Source of the DNA: Hyphococcus sp.
GTDB lineage: Bacteria > Pseudomonadota > Alphaproteobacteria > Caulobacterales > Parvularculaceae
Direction of reading: 5' to 3'
DNA length: 64,000 nucleotides
NCBI GenBank assembly: GCA_013002535.1
Contig: JABDJK010000001.1
Location: 21,883 to 85,882, forward strand
Position numbers and translations under genes: made by a program. A model generated the notes under the pieces. It had not been told where the DNA came from. It saw nothing but the letters and a program-made list of their open reading frames with translations, and searched no databases. Shown here in pieces: positions 52,079 to 61,036 of this stretch (position 1 is the first letter of the stretch; the number at the start of each line of letters is the position of its first letter).

Positions 52079-52839
52079 CAATAATGCCCGCCGGTTCGCG
52101 CGTCCTGCATCAGCTTTTTCATCTCCTTAATCGCCTCGCCGAGGCCCATAAAAACTGACTCACCCACTAGGAAGTGGCCAATATTCAATTCGACAATCTC
52201 GGGTAGCGCGGCGACCGGCTGCACATTGTGGAAAGTGAGCCCGTGCCCGGCATGGACTTCAAGGCCCAAACTGTTAGCCAGCTCGACACTTGTTTTAATC
52301 TTGTCAAACTCCGCGGCGATTCGCTTTGGCTGCGTCGCAATTGCCGCCTCATAGTAAGCGCCGGTATGGATCTCTACGACCGGTGCGCCGGTGGATTTCG
52401 CTGCATGAACCTGATGTTCTTCCGGGTCGATAAAGAGCGAGACGCGTATTCCTACATCCATCAGCTCACGAATAATCGGCGCGAGGTAATTGTGCTGCCC
52501 GGCGACATCAAGCCCGCCTTCGGTTGTGCGTTCTGCGCGATTTTCCGGCACGATGCAGGCGGCATGGGGTGCGACTTCGAGGCAGATTTTCAACATCTCC
52601 GCCGTCGCCGCCATTTCGAAGTTGAGCGGCAAATCGATTTCATCTTTCAAGCGCTGCATGTCGGCGTCAAGAATATGCCGGCGGTCGCCGCGTAAGTGCG
52701 CGGTGATGCCGTCCGCACCCGCGCTCGCAGCAAGCTGCGCTGCACGCACCGGATCAGGGTGGGCGCCGCCGCGCGCGTTACGGATGGTCGCAACGTGATC
52801 AATATTGACGCCGAGGCGAATGGGCGGTTTTTTGGTCAC
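52078..52839 (-). CDS. pdxJ: Pyridoxine 5'-phosphate synthase
   Basis: 253 residues from a GTG start overlapping the pyrE stop (GTGA). The TIM-barrel motifs RLGVNIDHVATIRNARGG, GADGITAHLRGDRRHI, FIDPEEHQVHAAKSTGAPVV, EIHTGAYYEA and HAGHGLTFHNV are canonical. It condenses 1-deoxyxylulose 5-phosphate with amino-acetone phosphate to make pyridoxine phosphate. The adjacent acpS partner is conserved in many proteobacteria. Confidence 0.97.
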   Translation of the reverse strand: MTKKPPIRLGVNIDHVATIRNARGGAHPDPVRAAQLAASAGADGITAHLRGDRRHILDADMQRLKDEIDLPLNFEMAATAEMLKICLEVAPHAACIVPENRAERTTEGGLDVAGQHNYLAPIIRELMDVGIRVSLFIDPEEHQVHAAKSTGAPVVEIHTGAYYEAAIATQPKRIAAEFDKIKTSVELANSLGLEVHAGHGLTFHNVQPVAALPEIVELNIGHFLVGESVFMGLGEAIKEMKKLMQDARTGGHY

Positions 52840-53423
52840 TGACTAACCCCGCGGCTCCCCGGTTTGACGGGCGGAATATTTTTCAAATGGTCCGGCAATT
52901 GATCCGCCGGCCACGCCTCGACCTTTAATTCTGCCAGCGGAACAATCGGCGCGCCGACTTCAACGGCGCCAGCGGAGCGGTCAACGAAACAGGCGAGCGC
53001 CAGTACCTCGCCGCCTGCTTTGCGCACGGCGTCGATTGCCTCGCGCGCCGACAACCCTGTTGAAATAATGTCTTCCACCACCAAAACCCTTGCGCCTTGC
53101 GGCAATGAAAATCCGCGGCGCAGGCAAAACTCACCATCGACCCGTTCCAAAAACATGAAGGGCGCACCGATATGCCGGGCGGTCTCGTAGCCATAAATGA
53201 TTGCGCCCATGGCGGGCGAAACGACAAAATCAATTTGATCTTCAATGGCGCCCTGCACTTTTTCGGCGAGCCCTTTGCACAAACGTTCGGTGCGATCAGG
53301 ATACATCGAAACGATTGACTTATTGAGATAAGTGTCGCTGTGAAGACCCGACGACAAAACGAAGTGCCCTTTTTGCAAGGCGCCCGCCTCTTCGAATTCG
53401 CGCAAAGCGTCAGAGTTGTTCAT
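52836..53423 (-). CDS. pyrE: Orotate phosphoribosyltransferase
   Basis: 195 residues from ATG 53423. The PRPP loop VLVVEDIISTGLSAREAI is present, along with KGHFVLSSGLHSDTYLNKS and VSPAMGAIIYGYETAR. It makes OMP from orotate and PRPP in pyrimidine synthesis. Its start overlaps the end of rsh by 14 bp, so it is co-transcribed with the stringent-response gene. Confidence 0.95.
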   Translation of the reverse strand: MNNSDALREFEEAGALQKGHFVLSSGLHSDTYLNKSIVSMYPDRTERLCKGLAEKVQGAIEDQIDFVVSPAMGAIIYGYETARHIGAPFMFLERVDGEFCLRRGFSLPQGARVLVVEDIISTGLSAREAIDAVRKAGGEVLALACFVDRSAGAVEVGAPIVPLAELKVEAWPADQLPDHLKNIPPVKPGSRGVSQ

Positions 53424-55794
53424 CGTCAACTGATCCTGTTCGTTCTGCGGACAAGACGGTCGGCGCCGCGCGAATGCCTGCTAGGGTTTGCGATAATTGT
53501 TTAGCGTCGTGGACTTCAACGTCCATAACCATTTCAAGGAATTCTTTTGATCGATTCTGCAGGCGAATGCTCGCGATGGAAACACCATATCGCGCAACGA
53601 TGCCGGCTACTTCACTTAATACGCCCACGCCGTTTTGCACGGTCACGGTTATCCGCGCGAATGCGGTGATGTTGTCTTCCTGCCCTTCGCGCCACTTTAA
53701 GTCCAGCCACCGGCTTTCCTCCGGCTCATCGGTCGCCAGCGTGTCACAATAGATCGTGTGGACAGCGACGCCACCATCATCGTTTCGAATCCCAACAATG
53801 CGCTCGCCAGGCAGCGGCGAACAACAGCGCGACATCTTAACGGAAACGCCAGGCGTCAAACCGGAAATCGCGACGCGTGGAACGAATGCCTGCAAGCTCG
53901 CCGGACGAATTTCACCATCTGTAGAAACCGACGCGCCCGGGTAAACCGCCTCAATCAAATCATTCACCGGCAGCTCGCCGCGCCCGACCGCAACGAGCAC
54001 GTCCTCGACCGATTTCTTGCCAAGGCGCTTCAAACTCGCGCGCACGCCTTTGACTGAAAACTGCAAATGCGCCCCAGTAAAAATACTCTCCGCAATTGAG
54101 CGTCCAAGCGCGACATGTTCGTCATGTTGCATCTTTTTAATGCGCCGCCGGATGGCGCTGCGCGCGCGCCCGGTGACTGCAATGCTTTCCCATTCGGCTG
54201 GAACTGGCGCATTCTCGGATTTGAGAATTTCGACGACATCGCCCATGCCCAGTGGCGTGCGCAATGGCCGTTGTGACCCGTTTATGTTGGCGCCAATACA
54301 TTGATCGCCAACATCAGTGTGCAGCGCATAAGCAAAATCCAGCGCGGTCGAACCTTTCGGCAGCGCAATAACCCTACCTTTTGGCGTGAAGCAGAATACC
54401 TGATCCTGAAACAGTTCAAGCTTTGCATATTGCAGCGCTTCATTGGGATCGTCGCCGGTCTGGAACATTTCAACGAGCCGCCGCGGCGTTTCATATGGGT
54501 CGAAACCTCCTTTGGTGTTGATCTCAACTTTCCCCGGACGGCGAAAAATACGGTCCTTATATTGCCAATGCGCTGCAACGCCGCGTTCTGCAGTTTCGTG
54601 CATTTCAAAAGTGCGGATTTGAATTTCAATCCGCTGGCGTCTGCCTTCTTTATCAGGGGGACCGATCACCGCGGTATGGATCGACCGATAGTGATTTGGC
54701 TTTGGCGCCGATATATAATCGTCAAACTCCACCGGAATCATGCGCCAATTGGAATGGATGACGCCGAGCGCTGCGTAGCAAGCCGGAATATCATCAACCA
54801 AAACGCGAAACGCATAAATGTCAGCGAGATCATCGAATGAAACATTTTTGTGTTGCATCTTGCGCCAGATCGAATAGGCGCGCTTCTCGCGGCTATAGAC
54901 CAGCGCCTTGATGCCGACTTCGGCAAGTTTTTCCCGCAATACACTGGCAAGCTCCACAACCCCGCCGACGGTATTTTTCTGTAAACCTTCAAGTCGCACC
55001 TGGATCGTCGCGTGGGCGTCGGGGCTTAATTCGCGAAAGGCAATATCTTCCAGCTCTTCGCGAAATCGTTGCACACCGATGCGCCCGGCAAGCGGCGCGT
55101 AAATCTCCATGGTCTCCAGTGCTATGCGCTGGCGTTTTTCCGGATTGTTCAAATGATGCAGCGTGCGCATATTGTGGAGGCGGTCAGCGAGCTTGACCAA
55201 CAAAACACGCACATCGTCGGCCATGGCGACGACAAGCTTGCGAAAATTCTCTGCCTGTTTGGTCGCTTCGTCACTTAGTTCAATTTGCGTCAGCTTGGTG
55301 ACGCCGTTTACGAGTTGCGCAACGTCCTTACCGAATTCCTTTTGAATTTTTTCAATCGGAACATCGCAGTCTTCAACAACATCGTGGAGTAGCGCTGTCG
55401 CAACTGTCGCGGGGTCTGTGCGCAATTCGGTCAGGATTGTCGCGACCGCAAGCGGATGCGTAAAATAGGGCTCGCCTGATTGGCGAATTTGCGGTTTATG
55501 CGCTTCCTGCGCAAAATCATACGCCTTACCTAGCAGCTTTTCATCTGCATTCGGATCATACGCCTTTACGAGATCGACGAGTTGCGCCTTGCCAATAAAC
55601 GAGAGAGAATTCGCCGCTTCCGCTTGCGTTTCGCCCGCAGAAGCCGAGCCGCCAGTCGCCGTTTGCGCCGATCGATCAGCCACAGAGTTCGCCGCGCCGA
55701 CGTCCGCCGCCGCAAATTGCGTCTTGTCTGTTGAACGCGACTCTTGCGCAATGGGCGCCTCGCTCGTTCCGTCGGCCGTTGATTTTTTCGCCAT
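53410..55794 (-). CDS. rsh: Bifunctional (p)ppGpp synthetase/hydrolase of the RelA/SpoT family
   Basis: 794 residues from ATG 55794. A 50-residue Ala/Ser/Thr-rich N-terminal extension precedes the HD hydrolase domain (YFTHPLAVATI, ATALLHDVVEDCDVP). Next come the synthetase (VEFDDYISAPKPNHYRSIHT, RRQRIEIQIRTFEMHE), TGS (KGSTALDFAYALHTDVGDQC) and C-terminal ACT domain (GVLSEVAGIVARYGVSIASI). Intact HD and synthetase motifs support both activities, as for the single Rsh of most alphaproteobacteria. It lies 75 bp downstream of rpoZ. Confidence 0.95.
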   Translation of the reverse strand: MAKKSTADGTSEAPIAQESRSTDKTQFAAADVGAANSVADRSAQTATGGSASAGETQAEAANSLSFIGKAQLVDLVKAYDPNADEKLLGKAYDFAQEAHKPQIRQSGEPYFTHPLAVATILTELRTDPATVATALLHDVVEDCDVPIEKIQKEFGKDVAQLVNGVTKLTQIELSDEATKQAENFRKLVVAMADDVRVLLVKLADRLHNMRTLHHLNNPEKRQRIALETMEIYAPLAGRIGVQRFREELEDIAFRELSPDAHATIQVRLEGLQKNTVGGVVELASVLREKLAEVGIKALVYSREKRAYSIWRKMQHKNVSFDDLADIYAFRVLVDDIPACYAALGVIHSNWRMIPVEFDDYISAPKPNHYRSIHTAVIGPPDKEGRRQRIEIQIRTFEMHETAERGVAAHWQYKDRIFRRPGKVEINTKGGFDPYETPRRLVEMFQTGDDPNEALQYAKLELFQDQVFCFTPKGRVIALPKGSTALDFAYALHTDVGDQCIGANINGSQRPLRTPLGMGDVVEILKSENAPVPAEWESIAVTGRARSAIRRRIKKMQHDEHVALGRSIAESIFTGAHLQFSVKGVRASLKRLGKKSVEDVLVAVGRGELPVNDLIEAVYPGASVSTDGEIRPASLQAFVPRVAISGLTPGVSVKMSRCCSPLPGERIVGIRNDDGGVAVHTIYCDTLATDEPEESRWLDLKWREGQEDNITAFARITVTVQNGVGVLSEVAGIVARYGVSIASIRLQNRSKEFLEMVMDVEVHDAKQLSQTLAGIRAAPTVLSAERTGSVDDEQL

Positions 55795-55869
55795 AGCGCG
55801 TGGCCGCCTTTTACCCGTGCGGCCGCCGCGCATTATTGCAAAGTCTGCGGGCCGCGCCGCGCAAGGGAG

Positions 55870-56235
55870 TTAGCTCTTGGGCAGCGTTTGCTGCGACGTC
55901 ATCCCTGCTTCCTGAATAGCGCGAAGATAATCGTCTTCGTTCATTCGGTCGAATTCCGGAAGATCGGCGGATTCCGGTGCATCTTCCGCATCGTCGCCCT
56001 CTTCGATTTCGACCTGCTTTTGCAGCGACAAAATCAAATCTTCGTCCAGCTCGTCTGGCGTCAATTCCGAGTCAGCGATTTCGCGCAGCGCAACAACGGG
56101 GTTTTTATCGTTGTCGCGATCAACCAGAAGCGGCGCGCCAGACGCCAAAACGCGCGCACGATGGGCTGCGAGAAGCACTAAATCAAAGCGATTTGTTACT
56201 TTATCGATGCAATCTTCGACGGTAACGCGGGCCAT
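55870..56235 (-). CDS. rpoZ: RNA polymerase omega subunit
   Basis: 121 residues. [20 protein letters not shown] followed by [10 protein letters not shown] is the standard omega N-terminus. The acidic C-terminal tail ([20 protein letters not shown]) is longer than in E. coli, as is common in alphaproteobacteria. Omega aids beta' folding and helps form a ppGpp site, and its position upstream of rsh is conserved. Confidence 0.95.
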   Translation of the reverse strand: MARVTVEDCIDKVTNRFDLVLLAAHRARVLASGAPLLVDRDNDKNPVVALREIADSELTPDELDEDLILSLQKQVEIEEGDDAEDAPESADLPEFDRMNEDDYLRAIQEAGMTSQQTLPKS

Positions 56236-56313
56236 TCAAGTCTCCAGTTTGCCGGGAATTGGCTGAGATACCGTCAGATGCCTGGCTTTTCAAGCGCTGC
56301 AGCGCAAAAAACT

Positions 56314-56811
56314 TCAGCTTTTCCGGGCGATTTTTCGGGCTTTTCGCTCCGGCAGCGCCGACAGCATGGCGGCTACAGTCTCGCCTGTCTCTGGATGGCG
56401 CCAATCCGGCGCGATTTCACTAAGTGGTGCGAGCACAAATTCGCGCTTTTGCATGGCTGGGTGCGGCAATATCGGCCCGCTATCGCCCGCGTCGCTGACC
56501 ACATCGTCAAATGCGATCAGATCCAGATCCAGCGTCCGCGGGGCGTTGCGCACCCGCCGCTCGCGGCCAAACCCCTGCTCGATGGCATGGAGCGCCGCCA
56601 TCAGCACGGTTGCATCGAGATCAGTCTCCACGATCGCGGCCGCGTTGATGAACGGCGGATCAGTCTCATCCGGCCATGCCGGCGTCGCATAATTTGCGGA
56701 GATCGCCGTGACTCGCACGACGTTGCCCAGCGCTGCGAAGCCCGCTGCAACCAGTTGTTGCGAATCAATACCGCAAAAAGGCAAACTCGAACCCGCTGCA
56801 ATCAAGATCAT
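56314..56811 (-). CDS. folK: 2-amino-4-hydroxy-6-hydroxymethyldihydropteridine pyrophosphokinase
   Basis: 165 residues. Motifs ILIAAGSSLP, TPAWPDETDPPFINAAAIVE, FGRERRVRNAPRTLDLDLIA and LPHPAMQKREFVLAPLSEIA are diagnostic. It transfers pyrophosphate from ATP to the pterin in folate synthesis. It is 78 bp upstream of rpoZ and divergent from the NYN gene by 64 bp. Confidence 0.95.
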   Translation of the reverse strand: MILIAAGSSLPFCGIDSQQLVAAGFAALGNVVRVTAISANYATPAWPDETDPPFINAAAIVETDLDATVLMAALHAIEQGFGRERRVRNAPRTLDLDLIAFDDVVSDAGDSGPILPHPAMQKREFVLAPLSEIAPDWRHPETGETVAAMLSALPERKARKIARKS

Positions 56812-56875
56812 ATTATAAAGGCCCGAACTATTCGCAGCACTGATACTGACACAAAAACGATATTACGAGGCGAAA

Positions 56876-57493
56876 ATGGCAACATTTCTGGGACTCCGAT
56901 CAGCGGAAAAAGCTGCAATCTTTATCGACGGCGCCAATCTCTACAAAGCCGCAAGAAATCTCGGTTTTGATATAGATTACAAGAACCTGCTTCGAAAAGC
57001 GCAGGACGGATGCCAGCTGATCCGCGCGTCCTATTACACCGCGATCCATGAAGATCGCGATCAGGATTACTCCCCGCTCCGCCCGCTTGTCGATTGGCTC
57101 GATTACAATGGGTACACGATGGTGACGAAGCAGACCCGCGAATTCACCGATCAGCAAGGCCGGAAGCGCTTTAAAGGATCCACCGACATTGAGCTTGTGG
57201 TCGATATGCTGACCCTTAGCGATCATCTCGATCATCTTATTCTCTTTAGCGGCAATGGCGACTTCCGCCGGGTCATTGAGGCGATCCAGGCGAAAGGCGT
57301 TCGCGTGACCGCGGTCTCCACGGTCAAATCATCGCCGCCTATGGCGTCCGATGAGTTGCGGCGCCAGGCCGACGCTTTTGTCGACATCGTTGATATCGAA
57401 GATGAGATCGGTCGCTCCAGTAGCCAGAACCGACGCCGGGACGACAATGAAGATTTCGAAGAATATGACGACGACTATGATGACGTGGATTAG
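56876..57493 (+). CDS. NYN-domain (LabA/DUF88-like) protein
   Basis: 205 residues. The PIN-like NYN nuclease fold shows acidic residues at AAIFIDGANLYKAA, KGSTDIELVVDML and LFSGNGDFRRVIEA, the three carboxylate clusters expected for metal binding. The last 30 residues are highly acidic (DNEDFEEYDDDYDDVD). Members are thought to be RNases or RNA-binding proteins; the function of this alphaproteobacterial group is not known. It lies 9 bp before the uracil-DNA glycosylase gene. Confidence 0.88.
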   Translation: MATFLGLRSAEKAAIFIDGANLYKAARNLGFDIDYKNLLRKAQDGCQLIRASYYTAIHEDRDQDYSPLRPLVDWLDYNGYTMVTKQTREFTDQQGRKRFKGSTDIELVVDMLTLSDHLDHLILFSGNGDFRRVIEAIQAKGVRVTAVSTVKSSPPMASDELRRQADAFVDIVDIEDEIGRSSSQNRRRDDNEDFEEYDDDYDDVD

Positions 57494-57502
57494 GGGCGCA
57501 CA

Positions 57503-58156
57503 TTGTCAGCCCTCGCCCCGCTTAACCCGCCGTTCGGCTGTCGGCTCTGCCCGCGACTGGCGGAGTTTCGCGACGAAAACGCAGAAAAATTTCCTGATTT
57601 TTTCAATGCGCCGGCGCCGACATTCGGGCCGGTCGATGCGTCGCTGTTAATTGTCGGGCTGGCGCCTGGCCTTCACGGCGCCAACCGCACCGGGCGACCA
57701 TTCACCGGCGACTATGCCGGTGACCTGCTCTACGCGACCCTCGGCAAATTTAAATTCACCAATGACAAATATGATTCGCGGCCCGATGACGGGCTTAAGA
57801 TGCGCGGCGCGGCGATTACTAACGCCGTCCGCTGCGTTCCGCCGCAAAACAAACCTATCGGCGCCGAAATCAAAACTTGTCGTCCGTTTCTGATCAATTC
57901 TCTGGACGCCATGGAAAACCTGAAGGCTGTCTTGTGTCTCGGCAAGATCGCGCACGATTCGACTATTGCCGCGCTAGGACTTCGCCAGAAAGACGCACCC
58001 TTTGGCCATGGGAACGAACACGCCGCCGAAGGCCGACCATTCAGAATTTTCGACAGCTACCATTGCTCGCGCTATAATACGAATACGCGCAGGCTGACGC
58101 CGGAAATGTTTGAGGATGTGTTTGCCGTGATCAGAGCGCATATCGATGAAAGCTAG
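57503..58156 (+). CDS. Uracil-DNA glycosylase, family 5 (UDGb) type
   Basis: 217 residues from a TTG start seven bases after AGGGG. It has the family 4/5 Fe-S cysteines (FGCRLCPRL, NAVRCVPP, KTCRPF). The catalytic region is GLAPGLHGANRTGRPFTGDY, with the family 5 pattern lacking the usual Asp/Asn base activator, and the DNA-binding HCSRYNTNTRR. It removes uracil and other deaminated bases from DNA. It is co-transcribed with the NYN gene. Confidence 0.9.
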   Translation: MSALAPLNPPFGCRLCPRLAEFRDENAEKFPDFFNAPAPTFGPVDASLLIVGLAPGLHGANRTGRPFTGDYAGDLLYATLGKFKFTNDKYDSRPDDGLKMRGAAITNAVRCVPPQNKPIGAEIKTCRPFLINSLDAMENLKAVLCLGKIAHDSTIAALGLRQKDAPFGHGNEHAAEGRPFRIFDSYHCSRYNTNTRRLTPEMFEDVFAVIRAHIDES

Positions 58157-58180
58157 AGGCCCGCGAAAAGGCAAAGACCA

Positions 58181-58648
58181 ATGACCCGCAACTGGGGACT
58201 GCCAACCAGCGAAGACAAAGCAGCGCTCAACGCCGCGCGGCTGGATCGACCGGTTTTGACTCTCACCGTCTCGGCGGTCTTCGGCGTTTTGGGCGCATCG
58301 ATTGCGATATTAAGTTTTGCCGGCGCTCGCGAATTGCTCGCCAACTTATTTCATGGCGGCAGTCTGGTGGTTGCCGTTCTCGCCGCCGGTTTTGGCTGTT
58401 GGAGTTATATCTGGCTTGCGCGCCGGCGCTTCGCGGCGCACTTCACCGGCGAAGGCCACGCTTTTTCAAGCCTCCTCGTGTTTTACATTCGCGCAGCGGC
58501 GTCGCTCATAGCGTTGTTGCTCGCCGGACTTCTCCTCGACAATTACATTCCCGCCTGGACCAGCGTTTTATTCCTCTGCGCCGCTGGCGGCGCCGGTGCA
58601 GCCGCCGCGTTCCAGACGGTGCTGACATTTGTTCCGTATTATGAGTGA
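58181..58648 (+). CDS. Hypothetical four-helix membrane protein
   Basis: 155 residues with four clear membrane segments (about residues 27-48, 57-78, 100-120 and 125-148). It has an Arg-rich loop (LARRRFAAHF) between the second and third segments. I do not recognise a family. It lies 24 bp after the UDG gene in the same direction and is probably the last gene of that transcript, before a repeat-rich spacer. Confidence 0.6.
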   Translation: MTRNWGLPTSEDKAALNAARLDRPVLTLTVSAVFGVLGASIAILSFAGARELLANLFHGGSLVVAVLAAGFGCWSYIWLARRRFAAHFTGEGHAFSSLLVFYIRAAASLIALLLAGLLLDNYIPAWTSVLFLCAAGGAGAAAAFQTVLTFVPYYE

Positions 58649-58686
58649 TTGGGCATTCATCCGGGAGACTTCTCCCTCTTCCGTTC

Positions 58687-58780
58687 TCCCCGGCGAAGGC
58701 CGGGGTCCAGCAATAAAGAAATATTGACGCGCGAAGCGCGACGTCTTTTCTTAATTCTGGATTCCCGCCTACGCGGGAAT
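58687..58780. repeat. Pair of REP-like hairpins in the convergent spacer
   Basis: CCCCGGC (58688-58694) / GCCGGGG (58699-58705) with a GAAG loop is followed 55 bp later by ATTCCCGC (58761-58768) / GCGGGAAT (58773-58780) with a CTAC loop, preceded by TTCTGG. Read on the minus strand these translate to the well-known 'SRVGGNPE' and 'WTPAFAGE' strings, a mark of a dispersed repeat widespread in proteobacteria. It lies between the membrane protein and the methyltransferase gene, whose 3' ends face each other. Confidence 0.75.
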
Positions 58781-58889
58781 GAGCGGCAAACACACACAAG
58801 CGAATAAAAGCCGCAGACTTTTCGCGGACATTTTGAAAAGCAGAATGCATCCGGCTGACAACTGGGAATTGATGCAGCTAGTTCGATCC

Positions 58890-59363
58890 CTAAACCCACC
58901 GTCTCACCTTCGCCTTGTACGCCGTGAACTCATCGCCGAAGCGCCGTTTCAGGTAGGCTTCTTCGCCGGGAATGACGAAGAAATTGAAAATAACGCCGGC
59001 GCCGATGGTTGTTAGGATAATCCACAAATTCAACGTTGCGACGCCAAACCCGACGCCGAACAGAACCATCGCGAGATAGATCGGGTTGCGAGAATATTTA
59101 TAAGCGCCGCCGGTGAAAAGTTGATGCGACGGCGTTGCCGGACGCAACGTCTCCCCGGCTTCGGCAAACGCAGAAATTGACGCAATGGCGAGACCCAACC
59201 CACCGAGCATGATGAGCCCGCCGAAGCCCTCGGCAAATACTCGCGAGAACGGCAGCCAGCCGCCGATAAATACGCGGATCGTAAAGCCGATGATAAGCGC
59301 CGCGAACAAAATCGTCGGTGGGTGAATGCTAACGTCGGGATGATCTTCCATTGTGTCGGTCAT
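58890..59363 (-). CDS. Isoprenylcysteine carboxyl methyltransferase (ICMT)-like membrane protein
   Basis: 157 residues from ATG 59363. Membrane segments flank the conserved cytoplasmic motif GGAYKYSRNPIYLAMVLFG, and the end carries GEEAYLKRRFGDEFTAYKAK, both typical of the PEMT/ICMT methyltransferase family that uses S-adenosylmethionine. Bacterial members have varied or unknown acceptors, including lipids and isoprenoid quinone precursors. Upstream DNA holds dispersed repeats. Confidence 0.85.
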   Translation of the reverse strand: MTDTMEDHPDVSIHPPTILFAALIIGFTIRVFIGGWLPFSRVFAEGFGGLIMLGGLGLAIASISAFAEAGETLRPATPSHQLFTGGAYKYSRNPIYLAMVLFGVGFGVATLNLWIILTTIGAGVIFNFFVIPGEEAYLKRRFGDEFTAYKAKVRRWV

Positions 59364-59384
59364 GGGGCCTCGCGATTGAAAAAA

Positions 59385-59503
59385 CTCCTCATCTTGAGGA
59401 GCGATGCGGAGCATCGCGTCTCGAAGGATGGAGAGGGCGCTACGATACCATTCTTCGAGGCTTTTCCGTCAAACTTTGTTTGCCGGAAAAGGCGCCTCAG
59501 AAT
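59385..59503. repeat. Composite dispersed repeat with long imperfect hairpins
   Basis: CTCCTCATCTTGAGGAGCGA continues into a GATGC/GCATC stem and GTCTCGAAGGATGG (59385-59431). A second hairpin, CATTCT-CGAGGC-TTTTCCG, pairs imperfectly with CGGAAAA-GCCTC-AGAATG (59450-59503). The 'CCTCATCTTGAGGAGCG...CGTCTCGAAGGATGG' pattern is a common alphaproteobacterial intergenic repeat. It fills the gap between smpB and the ICMT gene, downstream of smpB. Confidence 0.7.
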
Positions 59504-59550
59504 GTAAGTAGGATCAAAACGCCGACTACTGAAGGTTTTTAGCATCTTGC

Positions 59551-60024
59551 TTATCCCCTATCGCGGAGCAGCCGTTGTTTCTGGCGGCCCCAGTCGCGAT
59601 CTTTTTTGGTCTCGCGCTTGTCATGTAGCTTTTTACCCTGACCGATGCCGATCTCCAGTTTAACAATGCCGCGATCATTAAAATAGAGCTTCATGGGCGC
59701 GAGCGTGAACCCCTTACGCTCAACCGCTTGCGCCAGCCGCGCGATCTCACGTTTGTGGAGCAAGAGTTTTCGTTTGCGCTTCGGTTCGTGATTTTGGCGA
59801 TTGCCGGCGGAATATTCCGGTATGTTGGCATTGATGAGCCAGATGTCGCCGTCTTCCGGCGCCGCATAACTCTCTGCGATGTTCGCTTTGCCCTCGCGCA
59901 AGGCTTTCACCTCGGTTCCAAGCAATACGATACCGGCTTCAACCACTTCAGTAATTTCGTAGTCGAACCGCGCCCGGCGGTTTTCAGCGACCACCTTGCG
60001 TTTGGGTTTTTCTTTCGCCGCCAT
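59551..60024 (-). CDS. smpB: SsrA-binding protein SmpB
   Basis: 157 residues from ATG 60024. Motifs [34 protein letters not shown] and [20 protein letters not shown] are canonical. The basic C-terminal tail ([20 protein letters not shown]) enters the ribosomal mRNA channel. With tmRNA it rescues stalled ribosomes. The start overlaps the dapA stop by one base (TGATG), so the two genes are coupled. Confidence 0.97.
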   Translation of the reverse strand: MAAKEKPKRKVVAENRRARFDYEITEVVEAGIVLLGTEVKALREGKANIAESYAAPEDGDIWLINANIPEYSAGNRQNHEPKRKRKLLLHKREIARLAQAVERKGFTLAPMKLYFNDRGIVKLEIGIGQGKKLHDKRETKKDRDWGRQKQRLLRDRG

Positions 60025-60905
60025 CAGCCGATAAGGTCCAGGGCCTTTAGTGCTGCGCGAACTTTTGCTTTGGACGCCTCGCCCGGACCGGCGACGGGCA
60101 AACGTACGTCGTCGGTGCATTTGCCCATAAGGCTCAGCGCATATTTTGTTGGGCCCGGCGACGCGTCGGAAAACAGCGCATCATGAAGCGGCGCGAGTTT
60201 ATCCTGCATGGCGAGCGCGCCGGCATAATCATCGGCGAGACAAAGCTCCTGCATTTTAGCGCAGAGCGCTGGCGCGACATTTGACGTCACCGAAATGCAG
60301 CCCGTGCCGCCCATGGCGTTAAAACCTACGGCGGTCATGTCTTCACCGGAAAGCTGGATGAACCCCTCGGCGCATTCGCGTCGCTGTAATGGCACGCGGC
60401 CCAAATCGCCTGTCGCGTCCTTGACGGCGATGACCCTCGGCAATTTGGAGATCCGCGCCAGCGTCTCAACCGAAATTTCCACAGTTGTTCGCGCCGGGAT
60501 ATTGTAGATCACGAGCGGCGCGTCGATGGCGTTGTGAAGCGCCTCGTAATGAAGATAGACGCCGGTCTGGTTCGGGCGGTTGTAGTAACCGGTGACTGCC
60601 AGAATTGCGTCGGCGCCAAAACCGGTGACGCGCTCGGCCATGGAAATCGCATAGGCGGTATCGTTGGATCCCGCGCCCGCTACCACCGGTACGCGCCCGG
60701 CCGCCGCCTCAACGCACAATCGTATAACGCGCTCATGCTCTGCGTCGTTTAACGTAGCCGATTCGCCGGTGGTCCCCACGGGAACAAGCCCGTGGGTGCC
60801 GGCTTCGATCTGATCGTTAACCATTGCCTGGAACGCGGCGGCGTCAACGGCGCCGCCTTTGAATGGTGTAATGAGGGCTGTCAGAGACCCTTTTAGTTGT
60901 ATCAT
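60024..60905 (-). CDS. dapA: 4-hydroxy-tetrahydrodipicolinate synthase
   Basis: 293 residues. A TIM-barrel aldolase with Schiff-base Lys in [11 protein letters not shown], the GTTGESATL loop and Tyr in [12 protein letters not shown]. It condenses pyruvate with aspartate semialdehyde, the first committed step to diaminopimelate and lysine, so it supplies the cell wall. It is divergent from the lytic transglycosylase gene and overlaps smpB. Confidence 0.97.
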   Translation of the reverse strand: MIQLKGSLTALITPFKGGAVDAAAFQAMVNDQIEAGTHGLVPVGTTGESATLNDAEHERVIRLCVEAAAGRVPVVAGAGSNDTAYAISMAERVTGFGADAILAVTGYYNRPNQTGVYLHYEALHNAIDAPLVIYNIPARTTVEISVETLARISKLPRVIAVKDATGDLGRVPLQRRECAEGFIQLSGEDMTAVGFNAMGGTGCISVTSNVAPALCAKMQELCLADDYAGALAMQDKLAPLHDALFSDASPGPTKYALSLMGKCTDDVRLPVAGPGEASKAKVRAALKALDLIG

Positions 60906-61036
60906 TGGCTCAAATTTCTGAAATGTAATCGATCGATAGCCTTGTCATGGTTAATCAGCAAGGATCAACTGTTCAGATTATCGTTCTAATAGGCTATTCT
61001 GGGGCTAAGCTGTGGTGTTGAGCGGGAGTTTTTTCG

